A stretch of 64,000 bases of DNA, taken from contig JANPWX010000619.1 of the NCBI GenBank assembly GCA_024734555.1, positions 4,147,727-4,211,726 on the forward strand. Direction: 5' to 3'. Position 1 is the stretch's first letter, and the number at the start of each line of letters is the position of its first letter. Below are positions 1 to 12,100 of the stretch, piece by piece. Below the pieces are notes generated by a model. The model ran no database searches, was not told the origin of the DNA, and was given only the letters and a program-made list of their open reading frames with translations. Made by a program: the position numbers and the translations under genes. Source of the stretch: Trochalopteron elliotii (Eukaryota > Chordata > Aves > Passeriformes > Leiothrichidae).

Positions 1-3000
1 TTAGTATGTTCTGCCCAGACAAGGAGCTCCTCATGTATATGAAATACGGAAATGTCTACCATGGACAAGTAGCTAAATAAAGAAGTCAAGATATCTATCT
101 ACAAAAAAGATTATGTTTCAAGAAAAGGCCTAAAAGATGGCTCCCGAACCCAGTATGTGTCTTCTCTGAATGCACAATATAACCTGCACTGACACTCCAC
201 ACAAGCCAATCCAAGATTCTTCCTGTTCAAGTGTTGCTAAGCAACATCACTACCCAGCAGCACGGATGTGGTATGAAGAACTGTCTTGCCTTATAATCAT
301 TTATCATCTAATCTATAAATGCTTGTCTGAAAAATAGACCAGAATTTTGCATACTTTGTTGGTTGCTAGCTGGTTTTCTGGTTTTGCTTTAGAAAAAACT
401 ATCAGATATAATTTGGATGCTCTGTCTGCCAGACAGCCTCCCTCTTACACAATTCGCTTTTAAAACTGTCTTCTGTTTATCTTTTCATAGTAAAATCTTT
501 CATTATCTACCCTTAAAATTATGTGGTTTACAATGAATTCTTCATTCTATTGAACAACTCCTCTTTGTCTAGTTGTAAAAGGAATGCTGGAGAACAGTAA
601 ATATTTTCAAATTAACTTTCACTAACACAGCACTTTGTACATTTCAGTTGATGTCACACAGAAGTTGTGAGAACTCTAAGACACATCAGCACAAGAAGAA
701 TCTGCTCATCACAAACAAACAAACTACTTGCCAAGCTCTATAACCTATTACATGCCAATTATTTTCCAAGAGTTAGAGTATGTTTGCTTTAGTGAAGCAC
801 ATAGCTTTTAAGAAAATTAAAATTCCTAAAACAATTTGAATAAGGAAAATCAGATTTGCAGCCTGGGGTACTTTTACTAAATTAAAGTAGAAAGGAACAG
901 AAGGAGCTGGACTTCATCATCTCAATTTCAGGCACTCCTACATGCAAATAGGTGCCCACACCTTGTGTTGCATGTGCTGTGAATATGGACCATTCTGTAC
1001 AGGCTTACTCACGCAGCAAACTGACAAGGAATGTGCTCAGAATCGACTGTCACTGCTTACTGTGAGGGCAGGTCATTATCACTCAGTCCATCTCACAAGT
1101 TCACTCTATTCCAGATGTACAGCATGTACTCTATAGGCTTTTGTTCTGCAGGTGAGCAGCAGCTGCCAAATGTATTCCTGGCGTTAAGAACACGGAACAG
1201 AGCTATTGTCCTTGTTCTGATCACATGTCTTATGTCTACTTGCTGTGCCTGTGCTGCAGCTTTACATTCAACAGGTTCCTGCAGGAACAGAAGGCACCTG
1301 CCTGTCTTTTTTTCTGGAGACCCTCTGGGTGTATAACTGCTTCAAATATGGATTTATGTGCACATATACACTTATATAGATTATTATCAACCTCTCAGCC
1401 CTTTTCCTGAGATAATATTTTGCATTTAAATAAATATTTTTATTTCTTGCTTTTGGATACTTACAGCTATCATCCATAAGGAGACCACATATACTGAAAC
1501 TAGAATTACTGTATTATTTTACCTGAGATTAACAACAATGTAACACCATAATGTAAGTGATATCATTCCATGGCTTCTGCTTGGAACCCTTCTATTGGAC
1601 TATGAGGATGCCTTTCTATAGGTAAACCTTGCATTTCATGATCCAAGGATGTGTGATGTGCACGTTGAGGCTCAGTTAGATCTGTATGTGTCCATTCTAC
1701 AAGCCATACATATCTCTTGTTTATCCTTGTCTCATCTTGATTGAAGCAAATTCAGGTATGTCAGGTACGTCAGGCAACATTTTGTGCCAATCAGTGTCTT
1801 GGAATTTCAGACCCATCAAGTTTCAATCAATAGGTAAAGCAGGGTTTGTTCTATCACTGTCCAAGATTTAGGATCTTCCAGATGCAGCAGCTCTAAGCTG
1901 TCAAGTCCTCTGTTATTCCCAGCGTTAGTCAATGCTACCCAGAACACTGTATGTGTTCTGCAGCTCTGGGGTTTGAAAATATCCTTCTTCTCCCTAGTAC
2001 CTGTGTCCTGGAAGACGATATTGTACCAGCCCCTTCTCTCAACACGATCCCCACAAGAACAACTTCCGGCTGCTGTGCAGCACCTCACACTGAACAGCAC
2101 GACTTGGCCATCTTGCCAAATCAAACTCTTCTCTTGCAATCATTTTTTATGGGGTTTAAAGTCTGATATGTAAAAACACAGTCCTGAAAAAACCAAACAA
2201 AACAAAGCAAATAAAACAAACAAAACAAACAAACAAAAACACACGCAAATTCAGCCAACCCAGAAAACACAAAGGAAAACACATTACTTCTACAGACCTA
2301 CAGAATATATTGCAAATTACACTGCATGACCAATAAAAGAAGCAAAATGTGCAGAACAACTGATTATTTTATTACTGTATGCCATAATGCTCTACTACAC
2401 AATCAAATATGTGAAATAATTGAGACAGATGTTGTAGGTCTGTGTCTAGATGAAAGCAATATACTGGTAACATTTCTGTAATAATAGAGGAATGGTGCCA
2501 AACTACTCTGTCAACAGTCAACCTAACTGCCTAATGCCTTTAAGATCTCACCACTTACTGATCTCAGACTGAGTCTTGCTCCTGAGAAATCAGATTCTCA
2601 TTCTTGAGGGCTTACATGTAGCTGTAACTTTTGATCCATGTTACGAGGGTTTCATGTTTGTGGAATTCTATACTCTGCCTACCAGCACACATTTTCTGTG
2701 CAGAGATTGCTTTGTTATGCAAAGCTTTCAAAGTTAATAGACATATTGGTTCAATGTCTGCAAATGCTATGTCAACAAAGAGCTGACATCAAACAAAAAA
2801 TTGGCTATGCAAAAGAGTTTCTCTTTACTGTCCAGGTTACAGAGAAAGGGGTAGAGTTTAGTGCTCATGTGTGATTGAGTTGTTTATTCTACACCAAGCA
2901 CACCATCACTGGGGCTGTGGGTTTCATCAGGGAGAGACAGGGTGCTGGACCATGAGTGAGTCATCATATTGCCTTTTTTCCCCAATTACCACATGACGCA

Positions 3001-6000
3001 GGGCATGGGAATGGTCACCATACTGCCTTTGTCTCGGGAAACCACATGGATGCATCCTACAGAAAGCATCCACCATCTTGGTTTTTTCTCAGTAGAGAAT
3101 ACCTTTTTGTGGATAAAACACTTTCTTGGGTTTACACCAGCATGCTGAATTTCACATTATCATATGTGCTGAATAATGCCAAGCTACTTAGAGACTGACA
3201 AAAATCCTTTCTCCCAAGGGTGGACCCAAGAGAGATTCAAATTCTGATGGAGGTACCACTTCAGAAGCCACCAATAAGCCAGTTTCCCAAGGGGAAAGAG
3301 TCTTGTGCAATGTTCATCTTGAAAATATCTGCTCCAGATAACACTTTGACACACGTTAGTTCTTGGGTTCCTCCTTCCTCATTGTGATTTTTTTATCCCC
3401 TTCTCCCACTTTACATGTCTGATAGCATTCCATCACACCCAGGAAATAGCTCAGCTCTGCAAGCAGACCCACACAGGAATTCTCAGCTGCCCTTGTCATT
3501 TGGACTTGCCTGGAAGGACCCTGCAGTCTCTACAAGTGTCAGGAATAAATATGGCAGCAAAAACATTATTGTAAGCCTTGTGCAGGTGACATTTGGGGAT
3601 CCTTGGAGACAATTTACAAACACATTTTCCCATGTGTCCCTCCAGTAGTTTATGTTAAGAAGACATGCAGGTGGTAGGTGCCACAGACCAGGCCAGCATG
3701 GTGTCTAGGCACATCTTCAGAGTCAGCAGAACTTGATCTTAAACATGACTTAACATGGAGAGGTTGTTACCTCATGCTTCCAAAAGTTGCATCAGCACTT
3801 AGGTCAGAGTACAGTTGGATTTAGTGGTGTTTTGTAGAGGGATGCAGAACACAATCTGACAGAGCAAGGAATGAGAAAGTTCCCCAGATCCCCTCAGTTT
3901 CCAGCTATAGAGCTAGCCATGAGCACACTCCCACCTGCTATCCAGAAACCTCCTGTTGCATTGTTCATACAACTGGTCCAAGTGTCCCTGATCACAGGTT
4001 ATATTTTACAGCTTTGTCTGCCATTTCCTCACAGCCTAGGTCTGCACACTTCGGTGTGTACACTGCATGTGTGGTGTGAAATATTTCTCAGATTATGTGA
4101 TAGAACTCTGTAGTCCAGATTGAAGGTGATCCCATCAGGATGATGGGATAAGTACAGTCACAGAATCACAGATAACAACCTGATCATTTTACAGTCCACA
4201 GAGTGAGTTCCTGTGCTGCAAACAGAACTGGCAGGAATAGCTGAATGTCACTGCCTGCTGGGCAGCCAGGAAAAGCTTTCTATCATGACACATGATGGAG
4301 AATGTGAGATTATGGCTTCTCGGTCTTTCTAGCCCACTCTCATTCTAGTTGTGAAGGAAAGGGAACCCTTGGGAAAGGATTTTCTTGGAGACGGAAGACA
4401 CACTATTTTTGGTTTTGCAGGTTTAAGGACTTTCTCAAGGAACATGAATCAATTACAGAAAACTTAGCAACAAATTGAAAATCACTAATGGAACACTGCA
4501 GTTGATCCTCACTATTAGTAGCCAAGAATTATGCATAATGTAGCAGCTATTGTTAATTGCAGAGGTATCCAATTATTTAAATAAATACATTTTGCAGATA
4601 TTTAAAATGCATGGCAGGACAGTATAATATACTGAATATTTATCAACCCTCTCTCTAAAGTGAATATGTTATGAGGCATTGCAGATTCTTTTTGGAAATG
4701 CATCAAAACAATTCAGAGCTCTATTACGTCCATTCTATTTTAAGAATATATTATATAATATGCCATTTTAAATGGATGAAATAGAGAATCTTTAAAGAGT
4801 GATCGATATATAGCCCAGAAGAAGTCTGGAAAAAGATCAGAGGAAAAACAGGTTTTCTCCCTATTTTTTTCTCCTTGAGTTTACTATCTCTGCTTTTGAC
4901 AGTGCTGCAGGTGTTCAACTTAATTATTTTCTCTTCTGTAGCTAGTCAGTCTGTCAGTTCCCATTCTTGTTTCAAAGGTCATAGCAGCAAAGGAGGGTGG
5001 GGGGAAAGGAAGGAAATTGAATAGGGCAAACCCAAAATCTGACAGAACTCTCAAGGGCAAAAATGAATTTACATGTTAGATTCATATTTCTATTGGCAAA
5101 GACCCCACAAGTGTCAAGCAGGGTTTTTTCCCCTTATTTTGACTTGCTGTAATAACATCACTGTAGATAAATGAGTGGCAGAAACTAATTATTTTTTCAG
5201 ACCCTGTACTAATGAGGAACAGATCAAGGTGTCAATGAGTTAGTCAAATCATGGAATGAATTAGATCTCACCCTTTATGTTGCATCAAATTCTAGCTGAT
5301 TTAATAATTCTTTTGAAATTCTTGCTTTGCTTTGCAACCAAAGAGATTTCTGGACATTAGGCTTTCATTTCATGAGACAACCCTTATGTCATTAATAGGA
5401 GTATATCTAAATAAGAGCATGATCTCTTGGTTGAGACCTCACTATGAGTGAACAGATTGTCTCATCAAAACACAAAAAGAAAAGTTGTTTCAAATAGAAC
5501 ATTGACTAGAATCATTGATATTTGAGAACTTCAGGCTACTTTCAAGCACCCTTTCAAGAACTTCATTCCCATTATAACTCAAAAGAGACCAAGCCTTGGA
5601 TGGTTCACAGATGTTCATTCTTTAAATTATTGAACACTTCTATTACATACTCAGAAGTTCATATTAGGATAAAGTAAAAAAATTCATCTTTTTAATATTA
5701 TGCATGTGATAGATGGAAATGTAATGTTGGCTACATGTTAGAGTGGTTATAACATGATAATTAGTGAAGTGCAGGGCATAAGCATGCTACTCTACTATAT
5801 TCACTCAGAACCTTATTCCTTCAAATTAACAAGATTATTTGCAGTGAAGACACTGCTGCAAAATTAACACAGAACTAACCATCATAGCAGAAACTACAGA
5901 TAAATAAAGCAAAAAGGGGGAGAGATGGCTTCTCAATAAGAAATAACCAGCTGGAGTATTAGTCAAGAATAACTAAATGGACAAAGGCCCAGTGTAATCC

Positions 6001-6232
6001 CTAGAAAACAGAAGAATGGAAAAGAAACTGTAGCATAATAATCCAAAACAAATAAGTGAAACAGGAAAAATAGGCAACGAGCTTCTTAAAAAAAAAAAAA
6101 GACAACAAATACAATTTACCACAAAGCATTTTTTTTGCAAGAAAAAGTAACAATTTCTGAATACATTAGAATATGGCAGCTGCTCTTTGGACCTTCACAC
6201 TCTGAATCAAAGAATGTAGCACATTTCATTGA
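1..6232. other. Non-coding unique sequence, no gene seen
   Basis: AT-rich and CpG-poor sequence with stops in every frame. The open frames present, none longer than about 107 codons, show no compositional signature of coding sequence and no family I recognise. It holds an A-rich CAAA-type repeat near 2.2 kb and a 13-base poly(A) run at 6088-6100. The stretch at about 2.9-4.3 kb is slightly richer in G and C than its surroundings and may be an old, unrecognisable repeat. I cannot place it in a family. Confidence 0.7.
2186..2244. repeat. A-rich simple repeat, CAAA/ACAAA type
   Basis: Imperfect tandem CAAA, CAAAA and CAAATA units, with almost no T or G on the plus strand. It reads as low-complexity sequence. 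On the minus strand it gives an open frame rich in Phe, Val and Cys, which is an artefact of the repeat and not a gene. Confidence 0.85.
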
Positions 6233-6237
6233 GTCAG
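6233..6237. other. Target-site duplication, left copy
   Basis: GTCAG directly before the LTR start. The identical pentamer follows the LTR end. The match could be read as 7 bp (GAGTCAG) because the mutated LTR end contributes GA. Confidence 0.85.
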
Positions 6238-6511
6238 TGTGCTGGTCCGGGCTGTGATAGAATTAATTTTATCCATAGTTGCTGGTATACAGCTGCATTT
6301 TGCATCTGTGCTGAAAGTAGTGTTGATAATACAGAGATATTTAGCTGCTCCTGAGCAGTACTTACACAGAATGAAACCCTTTTCTCCTCCTTACACCAAC
6401 CCATCAATGAGCAGGTTCAGGGTATCCAAGAATTTGAAGGGAATCCAAATGGAGCAGCTAACCCCAGCTGACCAAAGGAATATTCCATACAGAATGGTGT
6501 CATGTTCAGCA

Positions 6512-6518
6512 TATAAAA
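6512..6518 (+). promoter_or_regulatory. LTR TATA box
   Basis: TATAAAA in the context GTTCAGCATATAAAAATGGG, at the place where the family consensus has its U3 TATA box. It is intact as a motif. Whether it is used cannot be told from sequence. Confidence 0.75.
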
Positions 6519-6700
6519 ATGGGAAGAGAAGAAGGAGGAAGAAGGGGTGTTCAGAGTTCTGAAGTTTGTCTTCCCAAGTAACCACTACATGTGAGGTAAC
6601 GCTGCTTTCCTGAGCATGGCTGAACACCTGCCTGCCCATGAGAAGTGGTGAATTAATTCCTTGTTTTTCTATGCCTGTGTGTGTGCCTTTTGCTTTACCT

Positions 6701-6706
6701 ATTAAA
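6701..6706 (+). terminator. LTR poly(A) signal ATTAAA
   Basis: ATTAAA followed by TGTCTTCATTTCAACCC, the position of the polyadenylation signal in this LTR family. It lies about 190 bp after the TATA box, a normal R-region spacing for a retroviral LTR. Confidence 0.7.
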
Positions 6707-6833
6707 TTGTCTTCATTTCAACCCGTGAGTTCTCTTATTTTTGCACTTCTGACTCACTCTCCCATTCCACCAGGGGGAAACTGAGCAAGCATTGGTATTG
6801 GGCTTATTTGTTGACTGAGGTTAAACCATGAGA

Positions 6834-6838
6834 GTCAG
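6834..6838. other. Target-site duplication, right copy
   Basis: GTCAG directly after the LTR end, identical to 6233-6237. The pair fixes both LTR boundaries and shows that the element is a complete solo LTR and not a truncated fragment. Confidence 0.85.
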
Positions 6839-8417
6839 CTTTCAAAAACAGAACTTTCTCTTTAATGTAGAAAGCAGCAGAAAGCATGCCACTTTATGTC
6901 AGTTTAAGATTTCTTCCTAAAAGCTGACAGATACCACAGTTTTACTGACGGGGTGCATTTAAATAAGGAAACTAACTATGATATTGTATACCTTTATACA
7001 ATAGACTCCTGGTCCTTCTAGAATGTTAGCCCTTTTGCTGAAGTCTGAGTGATTTAGATTCATCTGCTAGAGGTGGAAAAAAACCTGTAAGCACTAAAAA
7101 TTCTCATTCTTTACATCCATTTTTTTTCCTGATCCCCAGAACACAGCCAGCCTAACATCACTTTAGCATGACACAAGATTTCCAAGCTGCAAAGGGCTTA
7201 GTTAGTAGAATTAGTGTTTGCTGAAGTACTATCTATTAAGATTTGGGAGCACACTTTCTTTCTAAAACACAGAGCCACCTCATGCTATGGTAAATGAATG
7301 CAGTTACTCTAATTAAAACTCACAGCTAAATTAAACTATCAGTTTACCTTATTTTATGGCAGCTGAGGGCTTAATCTTTGAATTCAGACTTCGGAAAATA
7401 CACTTCCAAATGACTGATGTTTTCCAAGTATATCGTAATAACTCAATATTTCTTTCTCTGACATTCTGTTAATTTCCACAGTCAAGCCTCCTTTTGTGAC
7501 TCAAAGTAGTTAAAGGAAAGAATTGTTACTGAAGACTCAGAGTAGCAGGGAAAATTGAGCCAGAAGTGTCACATGGAAGTGGTACTGGATAACAGGCTTC
7601 CATCAAAGCTACAAGCAACTCCTTTCTCCTTAAATGAATAACCTCACTTTTATATTAGTTATTTAATGCTTGGCACAACAGTAGATCAGCTGGCATATCA
7701 TCATTAACCTAAAAGTTATGTCCTCTTAAAGAAGGAAATTACATGTTGTCAGAAAACACGATAAGAAAAAAAAAATTCATAGCAAATCATATATGATCAA
7801 TAACTGTATTGTTTGGGCTAACTCATGCAGTCCCTCTGATACATGCTTACCTAAACAGAAGGCAATGTACCAAAGAAAGTACAGTATAAGTATCAGGGAA
7901 GTTGGGGACAGAATTGCCAGTCTTTTATTGTCTCTTTTAAGAGGTAATTAGAAACCAGGTATAGAACTATGACATGAGCAAATAATCATTCTTCCTTCAA
8001 CTACAGAAATCCTAACATCATTGGCCATCTCCAGGCAAGTATGAAACACTGAGACACCAGCTGCAAAATAAATTGTTCTTGGAAGATGGATGTTTTCAGA
8101 GTTTATCAATTTTATTTCTCAGGTACTCTGTGAGCCTAGTTTCTGTAAATTCATTATTTTTAAAAGTGAGAGGAAAATGGTTAGCACTAGCAAGTTCTAC
8201 ATTACTTTAGCTGATCTGGAAATTCATGTAACAATGCAACAATGTTGACACTAGACCTAAGCAGACCCAATCCACAGTTTCCAGAAACCTGTTGACATTA
8301 CTTCTAAACTGAAGTACTTAGTGCAGTTTTGTGATTACATGAAACAGAGAGATTGGATATTATCTAGTTTGGTTTGTGTAAAGAAGTAAAGGAAATTAAT
8401 TGATTTATGTCTCTTAC
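6839..8417. other. Non-coding unique sequence between LTRs
   Basis: AT-rich sequence with no retroviral reading frames, primer-binding site or polypurine tract that would link the LTR ending at 6833 to the one starting at 8418. The two are therefore separate insertions and not the ends of one provirus. No gene or named repeat seen. Confidence 0.7.
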
Positions 8418-8812
8418 TGTCCTAGTTTCAGCCAGGACCTTGGTGTCATTCAGTACCTCCTCACATCGCTGCCAGGGGCATGGGAAAGGGACTCTCTCTG
8501 GCTTCTGGTTGAAAGAATGTCAGGATTGTCCACCACTATTCACCATCTTGGAGTCCTTAGTGAGCGTTTCACATGTAAATCACCCTCTCTTTTGTACACT
8601 TTTGTTATTAGTTTTGTTGTCTATTTTCTTATCTTATTGCTGTTTCCAGTAAATTGTTCTTTCCTCAACCCCTGATCTTTGCCTTTGGTGCCTCCAATTC
8701 TCCTTTCTGGCCGCTCTCACAGGGTGGGGAGAGGAGCAGAATGGAGGTGGAGAAAGGTGTAAGCAGCAAGCAGTATGGTTTGGAGTCTTGGTGAGAGAAC
8801 TAAATTGAGGCA
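8418..8812 (+). mobile_element. Decayed solo LTR related to the 6.2-kb LTR
   Basis: It starts with TGTCCTAGTTTCAGCCAGGAC, the typical opening of the same LTR superfamily. Later blocks follow family order: GTGAGCGTTTCACATGTAAATCACC near 8559, a T/G-rich TTTTGTTATTAGTTTTGTTG stretch, a mutated poly(A)-signal region (AGTAAATTGTTC), CCAATTCTCC, a GGGTGGGGAG block near 8722, and an ending CTAAATTGAGGCA that aligns with the usual CTAAACCATGACA. At about 395 bp it is shorter than the full family form. The U3/TATA segment is missing or unrecognisable, so it is probably an internally deleted copy. The flanks (CTTAC and GCAAC) do not match, so no target-site duplication survives. The 3' end is uncertain by several bases. 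Confidence 0.78.
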
Positions 8813-8841
8813 GCAACTTCTGAAATTTCACCTAGGTACCC

Positions 8842-9193
8842 TGAGCTTTTTATCTACCTAAGTAAAAGAAGGCCTCAGAGCTAATTGATCCTCAAAGATA
8901 AAGAATCAAGAAAGGCCACTACCCCCATTACCAGAAGTTGCAGCCTTCTGCAACTAATAAGAGAATAAGATAAGAGGATAAGATAAGGAACAGCCCATGT
9001 AGAGATAACAAAGAAAACTGGTTGAGATCAAAATCCCACAAGCTAATATTGTTATTGGACCAATTTCCCATGGGGGGTGGCAAACTCAGATTGTAAGGGT
9101 ATAATTGCCCAGGGTCATATGGCTCAGGCTGTTCCTACCACTGTATCACCCAAATAAATTATCTTATTGTACTTAAAGATCAATCTTGCTACA
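8842..9193 (+). mobile_element. Probable second LTR (class I-like), boundaries approximate
   Basis: This stretch has the layout of a short LTR. A paired ATTGG/CCAAT element lies at 9054-9064, a TATA-like TATAAT at 9100-9105, and an AATAAA poly(A) signal at 9153-9158 in the context TATCACCCAAATAAATTATC. It then runs through AAAGATCAATCTTGCTACA to a plausible CA terminus at 9193. CCAAT, TATA and AATAAA within about 100 bp suit gammaretrovirus-like avian LTRs. The left boundary, a TG at 8842, is a guess. No exact target-site duplication was found (GGTACC upstream against GGATAC downstream). It could instead be unrelated unique DNA with chance motifs. Confidence 0.5.
8961..8990 (+). promoter_or_regulatory. 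Cluster of GATA-type motifs
   Basis: AATAAGATAAGAGGATAAGATAAGG carries AGATAAG twice and GGATAAG once within 25 bp, the core bound by GATA zinc-finger factors. It falls in the inferred U3 part of the candidate LTR at 8842-9193. The motif match is visible; any binding is inference. Confidence 0.4.
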
Positions 9194-12100
9194 GGATACG
9201 TAAGGTAGAGAAGCATCATTAACCATTTGCTTCTTCTAAAGATGAACAGGCCTAGTGCAATCATAGTCTTGCCATACATGAAGAACAAAAATGGCTTAAA
9301 TTTAAACTGAAAAAAAAGTAATTTGGATAACACTAGTTATGTTTGTTCAAACAAATTCAGTCAATTCCTCTTCCATTTTATTCCCTATCTCATTTACAAA
9401 AGACATTAGAGACTGGATATAATTTATGATGATGCCCCATAAATGCAAAGGGAGTATAAAAGCTGCCTGTTTAAATGTTAAGGAAGTCAGTTTGGAAGTC
9501 CTGAACAGCTAAAACCTATGTACTTGAGGAGCTTAAAAGTGTTGCCACAAGTCTACAGGATAACGGAGGAAAGAAAAGAAAGCAATTGCACAGGAGAGTG
9601 TTGAGAAATGAAACTGTTAATTCTTTTTCATCTAGGTTATAGTTTTCTTCTCTTGCTTTATCCTGCTTGCTTTACTCTTTCTACCCCTTCTCCCTTCCTC
9701 ACTCACTAGTGATTTCATGCTGTTTGCAAGCTTATTCTGTTTCAGCCAACCACTTAGTGTCCATCTGTGTCAAAAAGAGCAAATAAAACTGTGAACAGCC
9801 CACTCCATGTTCAACGGCAGCACATCCTTGCTGCCAGTGGTCTGGAGTCTCAATCCAGTTTTGTATTGACAGATCATCTATTAATTCACACTATTTAAGA
9901 GTTCCTTGATTCCAGTAACCACAACACCACAATCACTACCTTCCCTATCCCAAGGCACCAATTAGCCTCATGTTTTGACTACCAAACCAATCAAGGGAGA
10001 AAAACAAAGCTGTAGGGCTAGAGTGACCAATCCCACACATCGGTGAGAGCAGTAATACTGAACAGCAGATGCAGCCCATAAACACTCTTCACACAAACTG
10101 GAATTCGTTCCTGTGATATAGCCAATCAATAATGAATAGCAAACAAATTAATGAGATCCAAGGTCTGTTTAGAAAGCACAAATGGAAAGACTGAAACTGA
10201 TCATATTCATTATTTGCAGCTAGGAATTTCACTACATTAAGCACTGAATGATTTAAAAAGAGCTTACTATAAATGCACAAATATCTTCTCCCCCAAACCT
10301 GGAGGAGGTTCAACAAGTCCTGAACTACATCTTAGGCAGGTGTCTGAATCACTGACTTATCCAATACTCAGGGTTGTGTATCTCCAGTTAGTTCTTGTAT
10401 GGGAGAAATGTCAAAAATTTCAACTGAAAAAAGGAAAAATAAAATCACTTAAAACACAAACCTGTTTTCAATCAATTTTTAAATTAGTTTTAAAAATTTT
10501 TGTACAGTGCATTAAGATCTGTGGATGAAATATTCTGAGTAAGAGTGAGGTACGAATATTGGTGCCTCCTGATGGAAGAAATGTCTCTACTAGGATTTTT
10601 TAATGCTGAGTGGAATGACTGGGCTCGTATTCAGACTACGAAGTCTGGGCATTTCAACATTAGAGTGCTAAATGAAATAAAATGTTAATATGAATACAGT
10701 ATTCCTTCTCTGACTCTTAATTATACTACTTCCATGTTAATTTATATCTAGGAATTTATTAAGAAAATAAAATATAGTGATCACAAGAAGAGATTCCCAA
10801 GTATAGGTGCAGTACCAATGGCTCTGTTTTCATAAAACAAAAAGGTAGTGATTTCATTGATATATGATGTTAGAGTTAGCTGTGGAGGACTAAACAAAGT
10901 ACCTATCCCTGTAGAGAACAGTGACTTCGGATACCAGGTACACCATTAAATAACATCTTGAGATAGCACTAATCATTGTTTTTTCTCCAAGCTGCACATA
11001 TAATATAAAGTGCTTACCTGTATCCTTCCTAATATTTTTCCATGCTAGCCCAGGTGAAGTAGACAAAGCAGCAAACGTTGGATTTCTGAGCTCTGTTAGA
11101 AGTACTTTGTGCTGGTAAAGATCCAGAGATGCTGCTTATCAACCAGAGATGAGCCATCCTCACATCATATAATGTGCCCATTCACCTCTCCCACCACTCT
11201 TAACTCACTCATAGTTCACTGAGGGAAAGTAAGTAATACAGGTACTTGAGTTGACTCATAGAAAAGTCAAGGAGGGCATCACAAAGCTCCCTTCAATTAC
11301 AGGTGTGTTATGTCACTCCATTTAGCACTCAAATTACTAGTAGCTGAGCTAGAAGAGATGGAACAATTTAGCCTGAAGAGCAGAGAAAAGTGAAAACAAA
11401 CCTAAAAATCCACATATCCTAAAAAATTTTGTCATTTTTCCTTCACAATGCAGCTGTAGCACTCCTGGATCTAGATCAGCTCTCTCTAATGAGTACATAA
11501 TGGAGTCAGCACATGCTGGAAGAAGCTATCTAGGGAGGTGGCATCTGCTTGAGATATGGCCACATTTTTCTCACATGAAACCCACTGACCTAATCATACC
11601 AGGTCAGTACAATCTAAGGGGTGGAAGTTTGTAGATTGATGCCTACCCAAAACCAGCATCCAGATGAAAGAAAGTGAATATCATCCCAAATCTATAGACG
11701 TGAAGTTACACCTTCAGAAAACACCAAGTGCCTTTACTTGGAGGGGTAGAATATGGTGGAGAGGGAAACTCATTATGAGGATGAAGTCAAGCCTATACTT
11801 GAAAATACTAAGATGGTGACTGAAAAATTAAGGCTTGTTATAAGGTATCCAGAACTGGCTACACTGTGATCTGTCTGGTTCATTGGCCACATCTTGTTTA
11901 ATTGAATAACTGCAGTTGGAGACTGGGAATTTTGCTGACTCTATGGGAGAGGTCCCAAGTGAATTTGTTAATCTACATAAACAATGTGGAATTTATGTTA
12001 TTATTCTTAGGAAAAATAATAGGAGTAATAGGAATAATAATAGGTAGATATGTTCAATCAACTATAGCTCCAGAAGTGTTCCTTGCAGCTTTCTTGGTAA

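Larger units (their letters stand above)
6238..6833 (+). mobile_element. Solo LTR of an avian endogenous retrovirus, ERVL-like
   Basis: A 596-bp LTR left when recombination between two LTRs removed the retroviral interior. It starts with TGTGCTGGTCCGGGCTG and ends with GGTTAAACCATGAGA. These are diverged forms of the widespread bird LTR that begins TGTCCTGGTTTCGGCTGGG and ends in AAACCACGACA. The body matches what I know of that family in order: a TATA box at 6512-6518, a purine-rich R region, a TTGTCTTCCCAAGTAACC block near 6567-6584, an ATTAAA signal at 6701-6706 followed by TGTCTTCATTTCAACCC, and a CCATTCCACCAGGGGGA block near 6762-6778. A 5-bp direct repeat, GTCAG, flanks both ends. A 5-bp duplication fits class III (ERVL-like) integration. 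No gag, pol or env sequence adjoins it. The terminal CA is mutated to GA. Confidence 0.93.

Noticed and set aside
2156..2359. Minus-strand frame rich in Phe, Val and Cys, like a membrane segment
   Set aside because: It is the translation of the complement of the CAAA-type simple repeat.
4155..4175. CACAGAATCACAG, resembling the start of a minus-strand CR1 3' end
   Set aside because: The following sequence (ATAACAACCTGATC) does not continue into the expected GGTTGGAAGG block, so the match is too short to call.
6238..8812. The two related LTRs considered as the 5' and 3' ends of one provirus
   Set aside because: The 6.2-kb LTR has its own GTCAG duplication on both sides, the two LTRs differ greatly in length and sequence, and nothing retroviral lies between them.
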